Shown here: positions 7,018 through 14,847 of the stretch, one piece after another
Position numbering within the stretch: the stretch's first letter is position 1
Layout: the number at the start of each line of letters is the position of its first letter
NCBI GenBank assembly: GCA_023247215.1
Contig: JAHFGX010000011.1
Location: forward strand, 1-41,355
From: Candidatus Omnitrophota bacterium
GTDB taxonomy: Bacteria; Omnitrophota; Gorgyraeia; Aquiviventales; Aquiviventaceae
DNA length: 41,355 nt
Reading direction: 5' to 3'
The notes under the pieces: model-generated
Seen by the model: only the letters and a program-made list of their open reading frames with translations
Database searches by the model: none
Told to the model about the DNA's origin: nothing
Made by a program: the position numbers and the translations under genes

Positions 7018-9732
7018 ATGACGTGCCTCCGCGCGCGCAGGTCGCGCCCGACACAGTGCCTGCTGTTAGTGGGAACCGGGATGTGTTTGGCGTGCCCACC
7101 CCTGGCCGCCGAAAATTTTTCCTCCCCGTCCAACGCGCCGTCCCGGCGCGACGCCGCCATTGCGGAATCACTCTACCTGGCCGAGCGGGAACAGCGCCAG
7201 CGCGTCGTGTCTCCCGCGCCGGTCACCAGCGGGGTGCAGGTCGAGTTCAATGGAGAGCCGCTGACCCTGGCTGAGCCGGTGGTGTTTGAGGAGGGGGAAT
7301 TTTGGCTGCCGCTGCGCGGCGTCGCCGCCGCCCTCTACTTCACGGTGATCGAGTTGGCCCCGGACCGGTTTGAGCTGATCTCCCGGGAAGGCCAGACGCG
7401 CACCATCACGGTGCGGCGCCGCCAGGATCGTCCGGTCGTGACCCCGGAGGAGCTGATCCAGGAATTCGGCGTCCAGGTCCACACGGATGCGGCGCGGCAA
7501 ACCGTGTCCATCCGGACGCCGGCCCCCCTCGGGTTCCAGACGACGATGATGGACAAGCCTCCGGAAGATCTGCAGGCGGAGGCGGCGGAGCAGAAGCTGA
7601 TCCGGCAGGCGACGGAGATCCCCGCGCTTCCCTCGTATCTCCCGGAAAACGCCAGGCCAGACGTGGACCTGCACGGCGGCGTCTCCACGACCTATATCAA
7701 ACGGCATGGGCTGGGGCCGCTGCGCAGCGTTGTCTCGTCGGTGGAGGGCAAATGGTATGGATTTGATGTGCACGGGCAGGATGCGCGCAAAGACGTCAAC
7801 GGAATTTTTGATCACGACTACAGCTATCTCAACCTCGAAAAGCCGAACCTCTTTCTCGGATTGTTCGATCAGCAGGTGGATTTGGCGCCGTTGCGGGCGC
7901 AGTCCCAGGGCATTGAGGGTGTGAAGCTCAGGAAGGCCTTTGGCACGGGGACGCAGTCGCTCCTGACGCTGGCCAGCGGCCAGACCGAAACAACGGTCAG
8001 CGGCACGGCCGGGTCCACCAAATATACCGGCTATCTGTCGCAAGTGACGCAGGAACTGCAGCCGGCGTCCTGGCTGCACCTGAAAGGCTCGCTGATGTAC
8101 CTCTACAATGAGGCGGACTTGCCGGAACGGTACGGGACCTCCGATTTTCCCCGGCATGCTCTGGTGTCGTTCGCCGGGGCGGACTGGAGCTTGCCGGCAA
8201 ATCTGACCTGGTCCACCCATTTGGCCCATTCGGACTACCGCCCCGATAACGCGACGGATGAGGATCACCTGAACGGCGACTGGGACTGGCGCAGCGGGCT
8301 GAACTGGGCTCAGGGCGGCTCCCGCTGGGGCGCGTTCTACGAGTCCATCGGAGACCGGTATGCCTCGCTGGGTGATCCCGCGCTGTATCAGGATTACCAA
8401 GGCTGGACGATTTCCGGCACGCATCCGATGAGCCCGGACTGGCGGCTGTCAGGCAACCTGCTGCTCTATCGCAATAACGTCGCGGATCGACCGGAGCGGG
8501 TCACCACGAGGAACCAAGCCCTCTCGCTCTCCTCCAGCTACCAGGTGACGGACCGGCAGACGCTGAACGTGTCCTTTAACGACATTCTGGCAAACCCCGC
8601 CGCGACGCGAGGGGATCCAGGCTCCAGCAGCCGCTCCTATCTCTGGCGGGCGGATTATTTCATGCCGTTTATCTTCTCCAACAGCCGCTTGCTCAACACG
8701 TATCAATATTTTCGCAACGAAGCCAGGACCACCTCCGATTCGTCCTCGCATACGGTCGGCCCCACCATCTTCAAGTCGTACGGCCGGGGCTCCAGTTGGT
8801 ACCTGAGCCCTCAGTTCACGCGAAGCTTCCGGGAAGTCGGTGATGACGAGTGGGGAGTCACCACCACCTTTAACATTGATCACTATCTGCTGCGGACGTT
8901 GAGCGTTTTTTGGAACTCCAGCTATACCTGGGACCGGGTGGAAGAGTCCAAGGCCACGGAGACGGTGTCGTGGTCGGCGGGGTTCCAGCATCGCCCGCTG
9001 CGCGACACGGCCTTCCGGGTGGAATACAGCGTCGGCTCCTACAATCTCAGGACGGAGCGGGGGAAATGGCCCCGGAACTGGTCGCTGTTATGGTACCTGT
9101 CCCAGGGGTTTGGGTTCGCGACGGCGCCGAAGTTCGGCGGGGTCGAGGGTTGGGTTTTCGAGGACCTCAACGCTAACGGCATCCGGGATGCCGATGAGGC
9201 CTGGGTGACGGACGCCCGCTTAAGCTTGGAAGATCAGCGGGAATCGGTGACGGATCAGGAGGGGCACTTCACATTTACGCGGCTGGTGCCGGGAAGCCAG
9301 GTAATCTCGCTGGATTTGGCCAGCCTTGATCCTGAGTGGCTCGTCAAGGAGCCTCGCCGGGCGGTCCAGGTGAAGGGGCGCCAGCGCACGACGGTCTCAT
9401 TTCCGCTGGTCAAGGGCGCGTCGGTCTCCGCCCGGGTCTTTATTGACGAAAATCAGGATGGGCAGTTCCAGGACACCGAGGAGCCGTTAGAAGGGGTGGC
9501 GGTGGTTCTGCTGCCCGGTGACCAGTTCCGGCGCACCAATGCGGAGGGTCTGGTCCGATTTGAACCGCTGCTGCCGGGCGTCTATACCATCCACGTGCAC
9601 CGGGAGGATTTACCGCAAGGCTATGAGCTGGTGATGGATGAGCCGAGAATTATGCAGTTGTCCCCTGGGGACCACGTGGAGGGGATGGTGTTTGGGGTTC
9701 GTTTGGTTTCGGTGTCGATCAAGCAATTCTAA
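7018..9732 (+). CDS. Outer-membrane beta-barrel protein with stalk and SdrD-B-like domains, usher-like position
   Basis: A 904-residue secreted protein. After a signal peptide (cleavage around AA-ENF, residue 31) comes a copper-amine-oxidase-N-like stalk domain (about 70-165; FNGEPLTL, FWLPLRGVAAAL). A long region of amphipathic strands rich in Tyr/Trp/Ser (about 215-705) then looks like a large outer-membrane barrel. Two SdrD-B/collagen-binding-B-like repeats follow (about 707-800 and 805-904), each with a calcium-loop motif (DLNANGIRDADE; DENQDGQFQDTEE). It fills the position of the FimD/PapC usher in the operon, but I see no canonical usher N-domain, plug or C-domains. It may export and anchor the fibre subunits, which is inference. 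It ends 6 nt before the convergent gene. Confidence 0.7.
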   Translation: MTCLRARRSRPTQCLLLVGTGMCLACPPLAAENFSSPSNAPSRRDAAIAESLYLAEREQRQRVVSPAPVTSGVQVEFNGEPLTLAEPVVFEEGEFWLPLRGVAAALYFTVIELAPDRFELISREGQTRTITVRRRQDRPVVTPEELIQEFGVQVHTDAARQTVSIRTPAPLGFQTTMMDKPPEDLQAEAAEQKLIRQATEIPALPSYLPENARPDVDLHGGVSTTYIKRHGLGPLRSVVSSVEGKWYGFDVHGQDARKDVNGIFDHDYSYLNLEKPNLFLGLFDQQVDLAPLRAQSQGIEGVKLRKAFGTGTQSLLTLASGQTETTVSGTAGSTKYTGYLSQVTQELQPASWLHLKGSLMYLYNEADLPERYGTSDFPRHALVSFAGADWSLPANLTWSTHLAHSDYRPDNATDEDHLNGDWDWRSGLNWAQGGSRWGAFYESIGDRYASLGDPALYQDYQGWTISGTHPMSPDWRLSGNLLLYRNNVADRPERVTTRNQALSLSSSYQVTDRQTLNVSFNDILANPAATRGDPGSSSRSYLWRADYFMPFIFSNSRLLNTYQYFRNEARTTSDSSSHTVGPTIFKSYGRGSSWYLSPQFTRSFREVGDDEWGVTTTFNIDHYLLRTLSVFWNSSYTWDRVEESKATETVSWSAGFQHRPLRDTAFRVEYSVGSYNLRTERGKWPRNWSLLWYLSQGFGFATAPKFGGVEGWVFEDLNANGIRDADEAWVTDARLSLEDQRESVTDQEGHFTFTRLVPGSQVISLDLASLDPEWLVKEPRRAVQVKGRQRTTVSFPLVKGASVSARVFIDENQDGQFQDTEEPLEGVAVVLLPGDQFRRTNAEGLVRFEPLLPGVYTIHVHREDLPQGYELVMDEPRIMQLSPGDHVEGMVFGVRLVSVSIKQF

Positions 9733-9738
9733 TCGGGA

Positions 9739-10014
9739 TCACCACTGAACTCTGGTGTAGCGAATAAACGAGGCGTCTCCGTCTTGCACCATGTCGGCGT
9801 CCACTTGCCTGGCAGAAAGATCCGGCCGTTGAATCACCGCACGGAGCACCTCGTCGGTGATGGATTTCACGGTCGGCTGATCATGCCGTTCCGGGATGAT
9901 GATCAGAATCTGCGCCGTCTCGCTTGAGCTCTGGGCGTACGCTGCCATGCCACCTCCGAAACACAATCCACACACGCCTGCCGCCACCCAACCGAGCACC
10001 GCTCGATGCGCCAT
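9739..10014 (-). CDS. Small exported protein (91 aa) under a leader-RNA terminator
   Basis: The start is ATG 10014. The longer open frame upstream runs through the terminator and leader RNA and is not credible. The protein has a signal peptide (MAHRAVLGWVAAGVCG... cleavage after AYA, about residue 28). A roughly 63-residue mature domain has strands ILIIIPE and FIRYTRVQW. I do not recognise the family. A GGAGAGG lies inside the 3' arm of the terminator 12 nt before the ATG, so opening the terminator would also free the ribosome site. It is convergent with the barrel gene and could be an accessory of that surface system. Confidence 0.6.
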   Translation of the reverse strand: MAHRAVLGWVAAGVCGLCFGGGMAAYAQSSSETAQILIIIPERHDQPTVKSITDEVLRAVIQRPDLSARQVDADMVQDGDASFIRYTRVQW

Positions 10015-10019
10015 GGCAC

Positions 10020-10050
10020 AAAAAAGCCTCTCCGTTGCGTGAGAGGCCTT
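10020..10050 (-). terminator. Intrinsic terminator between leader RNA and the 91-aa protein gene
   Basis: On the minus strand GCCTCTC and GAGAGGC pair around an 8-nt loop (10047-10041/10032-10026) and are extended by AAG/UUU pairs, then six U residues. This is a textbook intrinsic terminator ending 5 nt before the start codon, so it must be regulated or leaky. GGGAGGC in the upstream leader (10074-10068) can pair with the 5' arm GCCTCTC as an antiterminator. Confidence 0.85.
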
Positions 10051-10058
10051 CTCCCTGT

Positions 10059-10172
10059 GGCAGTCCAGCCTCCCGCATCTGCGGGACTGAGACTTTGCCC
10101 ACGGATCGCCCAACCCGTGGCCCTGCTGATCGCAGGGGTCCCCGCCTTACGGCGGGTTTGCGTTTCTCAACG
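10059..10172 (-). ncRNA. GEMM-like riboswitch candidate with a 39-nt two-hairpin insertion
   Basis: Read on the minus strand: TGAGA (10169-10165), GCAAACC, a stem CCCGCC/GGCGGG capped by a GUAA GNRA loop (10156-10141), GGGAC, a 39-nt insertion (10137-10099), GCAAAG, TCTCA (10092-10088, pairs with TGAGA), a hairpin CCCGCA/TGCGGG (10085-10072), then AGGCTGGACTGCC. Apart from the insertion the order and motifs match the c-di-GMP-I aptamer at 4231. The insertion forms two perfect 6-bp hairpins (CCCTGC/GCAGGG and CCACGG/CCGTGG). The base aligned with ligand-contacting G20 appears to be C, so it could be degenerate or bind another dinucleotide. A terminator follows. Confidence 0.55.
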
Positions 10173-10219
10173 GAGTTCACGAACCCAGCTTGTCAAGGGT
10201 GCAATGTGCGTACGAGTTA

Positions 10220-10250
10220 AGTATACCTGACATAACCTTCCTCCCGTCAA
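10220..10250 (-). promoter_or_regulatory. Candidate promoter of the minus-strand leader RNA
   Basis: TTGACG (10250-10245) and TATACT (10225-10220) on the minus strand are separated by 19 nt, longer than ideal. Transcription would begin near 10212, about 40 nt before the aptamer. A TTGACA further down (10192-10187) has no matching -10 box. Confidence 0.35.
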
Positions 10251-10261
10251 TATCCTATAGT

Positions 10262-10302
10262 CTTTAAAAAACATTGACAGAAATCAGACGATTCGAGAAA
10301 AT
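10262..10302 (+). promoter_or_regulatory. Promoter of the sugar ABC transporter operon
   Basis: TTGACA (10274-10279) and GAAAAT (10297-10302) are 17 nt apart, with an A/T run TTTAAAAAAC just upstream (10263-10272) resembling an UP element. The ATG lies 7 nt after the -10 box, predicting a leaderless mRNA. The in-frame TTG at 10274 is part of the -35 box, not a start codon. Confidence 0.6.
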
Positions 10303-10309
10303 AGTCGTC

Positions 10310-11197
10310 ATGCAACGACTGAACTGGCACCCAATCGGCTACCTCTTTATCGCGCCGGCCGTCGTGCTGTTTCTGGTATTTGTTGTGGTGCCAATCTTTG
10401 CCTCGCTGTTCCTTAGCTTTACCCAGTACAACGTGCTGCATCCCCCTGTCTGGGTCGGCCTGGCCAACTTCCTCACGATTATCCTGCAGGATCCGCGGTT
10501 TTGGAAAGCCTTCCGCAATACCATCTTCTACGTTCTGGGAGTGGTCCCCATCGGGATCTCGCTGGCCCTCTTATTGGCGGTGGCGCTGGAAGAGCTTCAG
10601 CGCGGCAAGCAGTTCTTCAAAGTGCTCTATTTCATCCCGACCGTGACCTCGGTGGTGGCGATTTCCGTGGTGTGGAAGTGGCTGTTTGCCGGGGAAAAGT
10701 TCGGGTTGATCAATTCCTGGCTGATCCGCCTGGGCCTGGAACCCATTGACTGGCTCCTCTCGCCCACTTGGATCCTGCCGGCCATCATGATCATGAGCAT
10801 CTGGGCGGGGCTGGGCTACAACCTGGTCTTGTTTTCCGCCGGCTTGTCCACCATCCCGCAGACGCTCTATGAAGCGGCCAAGGTGGACGGGGCCGGCTGG
10901 TGGACCCGGTTCTGGCACGTGACCGTGCCGATGCTGCGGCCGACGCTGATCTTCGTGGTGGTGACGTCCGTCATCGCGTCCTTTCAGGTGTTCGACCAGG
11001 TGTACATCATGACGTCGGGCACCGGCGAAGGCGTGGGGGGCGTGCTCGACAGCGGGCTGACCTTGGTGGCGTACCTCTATGATCAAGGGTTCCAGAGGTT
11101 CCACATGGGCTATGCCTCGGCGATCGGCTATCTGATCTTCGGATGCGTGCTGGGGTTGACCTTGCTGAACCGGCGCTTGCTGAAATCGCGGGACTAA
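10310..11197 (+). CDS. Carbohydrate ABC transporter permease, MalF/UgpA type
   Basis: A 295-residue inner-membrane protein with six hydrophobic segments. The first starts at residue 8 (YLFIAPAVVLFLVFVVVPIF, the usual opening of this family). The cytoplasmic EAA loop that contacts the ATPase is clear (EAAKVDGAGWWTRFWHVTVP, about residues 187-206). Start ATG 10310 was chosen because the upstream TTG is a promoter box. It forms a heterodimer with the permease encoded 2 nt downstream. The neighbouring hydrolase and binding-protein genes point to oligosaccharide uptake. Confidence 0.9.
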   Translation: MQRLNWHPIGYLFIAPAVVLFLVFVVVPIFASLFLSFTQYNVLHPPVWVGLANFLTIILQDPRFWKAFRNTIFYVLGVVPIGISLALLLAVALEELQRGKQFFKVLYFIPTVTSVVAISVVWKWLFAGEKFGLINSWLIRLGLEPIDWLLSPTWILPAIMIMSIWAGLGYNLVLFSAGLSTIPQTLYEAAKVDGAGWWTRFWHVTVPMLRPTLIFVVVTSVIASFQVFDQVYIMTSGTGEGVGGVLDSGLTLVAYLYDQGFQRFHMGYASAIGYLIFGCVLGLTLLNRRLLKSRD

Positions 11198-11199
11198 GC

Positions 11200-12033
11200 A
11201 TGCCCAAGATGAAACCCGAAATCGGCTGGCGGATCTGCCTGGTCATCCTGCTGGCCATTGGCGCCACAGTGATGATCCTGCCGTACTACTGGATGTTTAT
11301 TACCTCCATCAAGCCGCCGGAGGAAATCCACACCTATCCGCCCCAGTTTTTTGTGCGCCATCCCACCTGGCAGCCGTATGTGGACCTGTTTCGCCTGTTG
11401 CCGATGGGGCGCAGCCTGTTCAACAGCCTGTTTGTGGCCACCGCGGTCACGCTCAGCAATGTGGTCTTCTGCTCGTTGGCCGGCTATGCCTTCAGCAAGC
11501 TGCGTTTCCCGGGGCGGGATGGGATGTTCTTCACCTTGCTGGCCTCCATGATGATCCCGTGGCAGGTGAACCTGATTCCAGGCTACCTGATCGTCCGGTC
11601 TCTGGGGTGGCTCAACACCTTTTGGGCGCTGATCATCCCGAAGCTGGCGCTGCCGTTCGGGATTTTCCTCTGCCGCCAGTACATCATGAGCATTCCCAAC
11701 GACTTGATCGAGGCCGCGCGCATTGACGGCTGCACGGAATTCGGTATCTATCGGCGCGTGATCCTGCCCTTGATCACGCCGGCCCTGGCCACCCTCTCCA
11801 TCTTTACCTTCCTGGCGCAGTGGAACGATTTCGTCTGGCCCCTGGTCGTGATCCATTCCAGCTCCATGCGGACCGTGCCGCTAACCATCTCCGTCCTCAA
11901 CGGACAGTTCGGCACGAACTTCGCGATGGTGATGGCCGGCGCCGTGGTGGTGACGGTGCCGGTGATCGCCATTTTCCTGGTGTTCCAGCGCCAATTCCTG
12001 AAGGGCGTCGTGCTGACGACGATCCGCGAATGA
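11200..12033 (+). CDS. Carbohydrate ABC transporter permease, MalG/UgpE type
   Basis: A 277-residue second permease, also with six membrane segments. It shows the typical N-terminal YYWMFITSIKPPEEI stretch and an EAA loop (EAARIDGCTEFGIYRRVILP, about residues 171-190). It starts 2 nt after the stop of its partner; the longer upstream frame overlaps that gene and is unlikely. The ATPase (usually an MsmX/UgpC-type protein) is not encoded in this window, so a shared ATPase elsewhere is probable. Its last codons overlap the hydrolase gene as ATGA (12030-12033). Confidence 0.9.
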   Translation: MPKMKPEIGWRICLVILLAIGATVMILPYYWMFITSIKPPEEIHTYPPQFFVRHPTWQPYVDLFRLLPMGRSLFNSLFVATAVTLSNVVFCSLAGYAFSKLRFPGRDGMFFTLLASMMIPWQVNLIPGYLIVRSLGWLNTFWALIIPKLALPFGIFLCRQYIMSIPNDLIEAARIDGCTEFGIYRRVILPLITPALATLSIFTFLAQWNDFVWPLVVIHSSSMRTVPLTISVLNGQFGTNFAMVMAGAVVVTVPVIAIFLVFQRQFLKGVVLTTIRE

Positions 12034-13967
12034 CGGGATGGTCTGCAGGTGCTGGCCACGGGTCCTGCCGCCTGCGGCAGCCCGCCGGGCTCGCTGCGGC
12101 TGCGCGCGGCGGGCGCCCGCCTTCGGCGTCACCCCTGGCTTCTCCCGTGCGCCTTCAGTGGCCTCGCGTGTTCTTGATCGCCGTCGCACTCCTATTGTGG
12201 GGCAATGAGGGGTGGGCGGCGGAGCCGGTGCGCATCGTGTCGGTGCAGTTGGAGCAGCCGGTGATCGGGCTGTATGAGCGCTGCGAGCTGACCGTGCAGC
12301 TGGCCGGAGACATCATCAACCCGTACGACCCCGACGAGCTGACGCTGGAGGCGACGTTCCAGCCCACCCGCGGCCGTCCGGTCACGGTGTCGGGATTTTA
12401 TTACCAGCCATTTGAGCAGGTGACGACTTCGCGTGGCGCGCGGGCTATTCAGCCGGCCGGCGAACCGGTCTGGAAGGTGCGTTTTACACCCACTCGCACC
12501 GGCCGCTGGGCCTATCAGCTTCGTCTGCTGGCCAAGGGGACGGCGGTGGAGGGGCCCAGTGGGGCGGTGGAAGTCTCACCCTCCACCCGGCCCGGATTCG
12601 TGCGGTTGGATCGCGCCACCGGCCTGATGCGGTTCGACCGGGGAGAAACGTTTATTCCCATCGGAGAAAACCTGGCCTGGGCGCCGAGCTCGCAGCTTCT
12701 GGAGACGTACGATCGGTGGTTTGAGGAGCTCAGCCGGCAGCGCGCCAACTACATTCGGGTGTGGCTGGCGCCGTGGTCGCTTCGCCTGGAGACGAAAGAG
12801 ACGGGCGTGGGCCGGTATGACCAACTGCGCGCCTGGCAGCTGGATCAGCTCTTGGAGCGCAGCGACAAGGCCGGCCTCTACTGGCAGCTCTGCCTGCTGA
12901 GCCACGGCAGCTTCAGCCGGACGCACGATCCGGATTGGCAGAACAACCCCTACAATCACGATCTGGGAGGCATGTGCCGCCTGCCGAATGAGTTTGTGAC
13001 GGATCCCCGAGCCAAGGCGCTCTTCCGCCGGCTCTTGCAGTACCTGGTCAGCCGGTGGGGCTACAGCCCGCAACTGGCCACCTGGGAACTGTTCAATGAG
13101 GCGGATGCCAGCGATATCCGCTCGGAGGATTTTACGCCCTGGATCGGGGAAATGAGCCGGTTGTTGCGCGTCATTGACGTGAACCGCCGGCCCATCACGG
13201 TCAGCTTCCAGCGGGAGAGCGGGGACGCGGTCTGGAAGCTGCCGACGATTGACACCGTGCAGCTGCATGTCTATGACCAGCGGGATTTCGGAGAAACATT
13301 TTCCGGCCCCCTGCTCCCGCAACTGGAAGCCGAGTTTCGCAAGCCGGTCATGGTGGGGGAGTTTGGATGGATCGGGGAATTCGTGCGGGACGTGGACCCG
13401 AACGGCATCCATCTGCATGACGGCATGTGGGCCAGCTTGGTGGGTGGCTCGATCAGCTCGGCGATGCCCTGGTGGTGGGACAATTACATTCATCCGAACC
13501 ACTTGGAGCATCATTACCGCCCGCTGGCCCGGTTCTGGCGCGGCGAACAGCTGGAAGAACCGCTCAGCCGCATGACGCTGACCCCCTCGGATGCGGACGT
13601 GCTGGGATGCGCCACCGGGACTTCGAGCCAAGCCTATCTGTGGGTGAAAAACCGCACGCATAACGTTGATCAGTACTTGGCCTACCGGTGTGCATTGGCC
13701 AAGCAGCGCCTGCGGGCCGCGCGGCAGCAGCCGGCCGGGCCGTCGCCAAGCTATCCCCCGCGGGTGGTCAGCGACGCCACCGTGACTCTCTCCGGCCTGA
13801 AGAGCAACGGCCGGTATCGCTTGGAATGGTGGGACACCTATCGCGGGCGCGTCATGCGGACGAATGTGGTGACGGCGGAACGCGGGCAGGTGATGCTGAA
13901 GCTGCCGGATTTGGCGTTCGATGTGGCCGCCAAGCTGGTGCGGCTGCATTGGTGGGAGCATGGCTGA
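12030..13967 (+). CDS. Secreted DUF5060 / GH5-like glycoside hydrolase
   Basis: A 645-residue protein from ATG 12030. The N-terminal part after the signal peptide (about residues 65-155) is a beta domain of the DUF5060 type (VIGLYERCELTVQL, a fibronectin-like module with WKVRFTPTRTGRWAYQLR). A TIM-barrel hydrolase domain follows (about 185-520). The general acid/base Glu is in WELFNEADA (E357) and the nucleophile Glu in VMVGEFGW (E444), matching clan-A retaining hydrolases. A beta domain closes the protein. The first 39 codons read through GC-rich palindromes (for example CTGCCGC/GCGGCAG at 12065-12080). GTG 12147, just before a clean signal peptide, is a likely alternative start. The substrate is probably a beta-glycan, by inference. 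Confidence 0.85.
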   Translation: MTGWSAGAGHGSCRLRQPAGLAAAARGGRPPSASPLASPVRLQWPRVFLIAVALLLWGNEGWAAEPVRIVSVQLEQPVIGLYERCELTVQLAGDIINPYDPDELTLEATFQPTRGRPVTVSGFYYQPFEQVTTSRGARAIQPAGEPVWKVRFTPTRTGRWAYQLRLLAKGTAVEGPSGAVEVSPSTRPGFVRLDRATGLMRFDRGETFIPIGENLAWAPSSQLLETYDRWFEELSRQRANYIRVWLAPWSLRLETKETGVGRYDQLRAWQLDQLLERSDKAGLYWQLCLLSHGSFSRTHDPDWQNNPYNHDLGGMCRLPNEFVTDPRAKALFRRLLQYLVSRWGYSPQLATWELFNEADASDIRSEDFTPWIGEMSRLLRVIDVNRRPITVSFQRESGDAVWKLPTIDTVQLHVYDQRDFGETFSGPLLPQLEAEFRKPVMVGEFGWIGEFVRDVDPNGIHLHDGMWASLVGGSISSAMPWWWDNYIHPNHLEHHYRPLARFWRGEQLEEPLSRMTLTPSDADVLGCATGTSSQAYLWVKNRTHNVDQYLAYRCALAKQRLRAARQQPAGPSPSYPPRVVSDATVTLSGLKSNGRYRLEWWDTYRGRVMRTNVVTAERGQVMLKLPDLAFDVAAKLVRLHWWEHG

Positions 13968-14847
13968 CGCCCATCCCCTGGGGCGGGCATGGGTGGGCGT
14001 GGCATTCGGGCTGCTCTTCTGGGCGGCGCCGGCACGGGTCTGGGCCCATTCGGAGGAAGCCGGGGTGGCGGTCCAGACCTACACGCCCATCGTGGTAGAT
14101 GGTACACTTACCGAATGGGTTCGTCGCTTGGAGCGCAGCGATTGGTCGGCGCGGCTCAAGGTCAAGGGTGGCGAGGCGCTGGAATGGATGCGCGCCGCGC
14201 CGATGTACGTGAACACCTTGACCTCCAGAGTGGAAGCCGGAGCGGTGTCCGGTCCGGAGGATTTCAACGCCGTCGTCTATGCCTTATGGGACCCGACCTA
14301 CCTCTACGTGGCGGCCGTGGTGACGGATGACGACGTGATGACCGAGCACGAGGGCGAAGACATCTGGCAGGACGACGCGGTGGAGCTCTGGTTCGATTGC
14401 CGGCATGATGCGGTGACGCATACCCTGTTTCAGGAGGATGAGTACCAGATCGGCTTGTCTCCCGCCGGCCCCCAACGGAATCAGGCCGTGGGGTGGGCCT
14501 GGCGGAACCCGCAAGCGCAGGCGGTGACTCGCGCCTTGGAGGTGGCCTCAACCTTGACGCCGACCGGCTACGTGCTGGAGGCACGAGTTCCGTGGGCGGT
14601 GCTGCACGGCTGCCATCCGGCCATCGGCGGCATGATCGGGTTTAATCTCTCGGCGGCGGATAAAGACGCGGACCAGCTCTGGACGCACATCACCTGGTCA
14701 GGCAAGCTGCATTCGGATCCCAGCCAGTTCGGGCACCTCTATTTCGTGGATGCGCCGGTGGACCTGTTTCCCTCTGATGTCTTTGAGGGGACGGCCGCGC
14801 CGGTGCCATGGGAAGAATCCTCAGGAGGAGGAACGGACGGCTCATGA
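13960..14847 (+). CDS. Secreted CBM9-like carbohydrate-binding protein
   Basis: A 295-residue protein overlapping the hydrolase stop by 8 nt. Signal peptide to about residue 30 (VWAHSEE). The body reads as a family-9 carbohydrate-binding domain: VDGTLTEW (the hallmark IDGxxxEW opening), FNAVVYALWDPTYLYVAAVVTDDDV, WQDDAVELWFD, then EARVPWAVL and IGFNLSAADKD in the usual order. CBM9 binds glycan chain ends on the cell surface or in the periplasm. There is no catalytic module. It probably holds products of the neighbouring hydrolase for the ABC transporter. Confidence 0.8.
   Translation: MADAHPLGRAWVGVAFGLLFWAAPARVWAHSEEAGVAVQTYTPIVVDGTLTEWVRRLERSDWSARLKVKGGEALEWMRAAPMYVNTLTSRVEAGAVSGPEDFNAVVYALWDPTYLYVAAVVTDDDVMTEHEGEDIWQDDAVELWFDCRHDAVTHTLFQEDEYQIGLSPAGPQRNQAVGWAWRNPQAQAVTRALEVASTLTPTGYVLEARVPWAVLHGCHPAIGGMIGFNLSAADKDADQLWTHITWSGKLHSDPSQFGHLYFVDAPVDLFPSDVFEGTAAPVPWEESSGGGTDGS

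Noticed and set aside
10040-10180. Cluster of short inverted repeats resembling a CRISPR or repeat array
   Set aside because: The repeats differ in sequence and length and are single hairpins. On the minus strand they fit an aptamer plus terminator; no direct repeats or spacers are present.
10274-10309. TTG start 12 codons upstream of the ABC permease
   Set aside because: The TTG belongs to a TTGACA -35 box; ATG 10310 gives the standard permease N-terminus.
12576-13961. Open frame of 461 codons on the minus strand
   Set aside because: Antisense to the GH5-like hydrolase with both catalytic glutamates in place on the plus strand; no ribosome site or domain.
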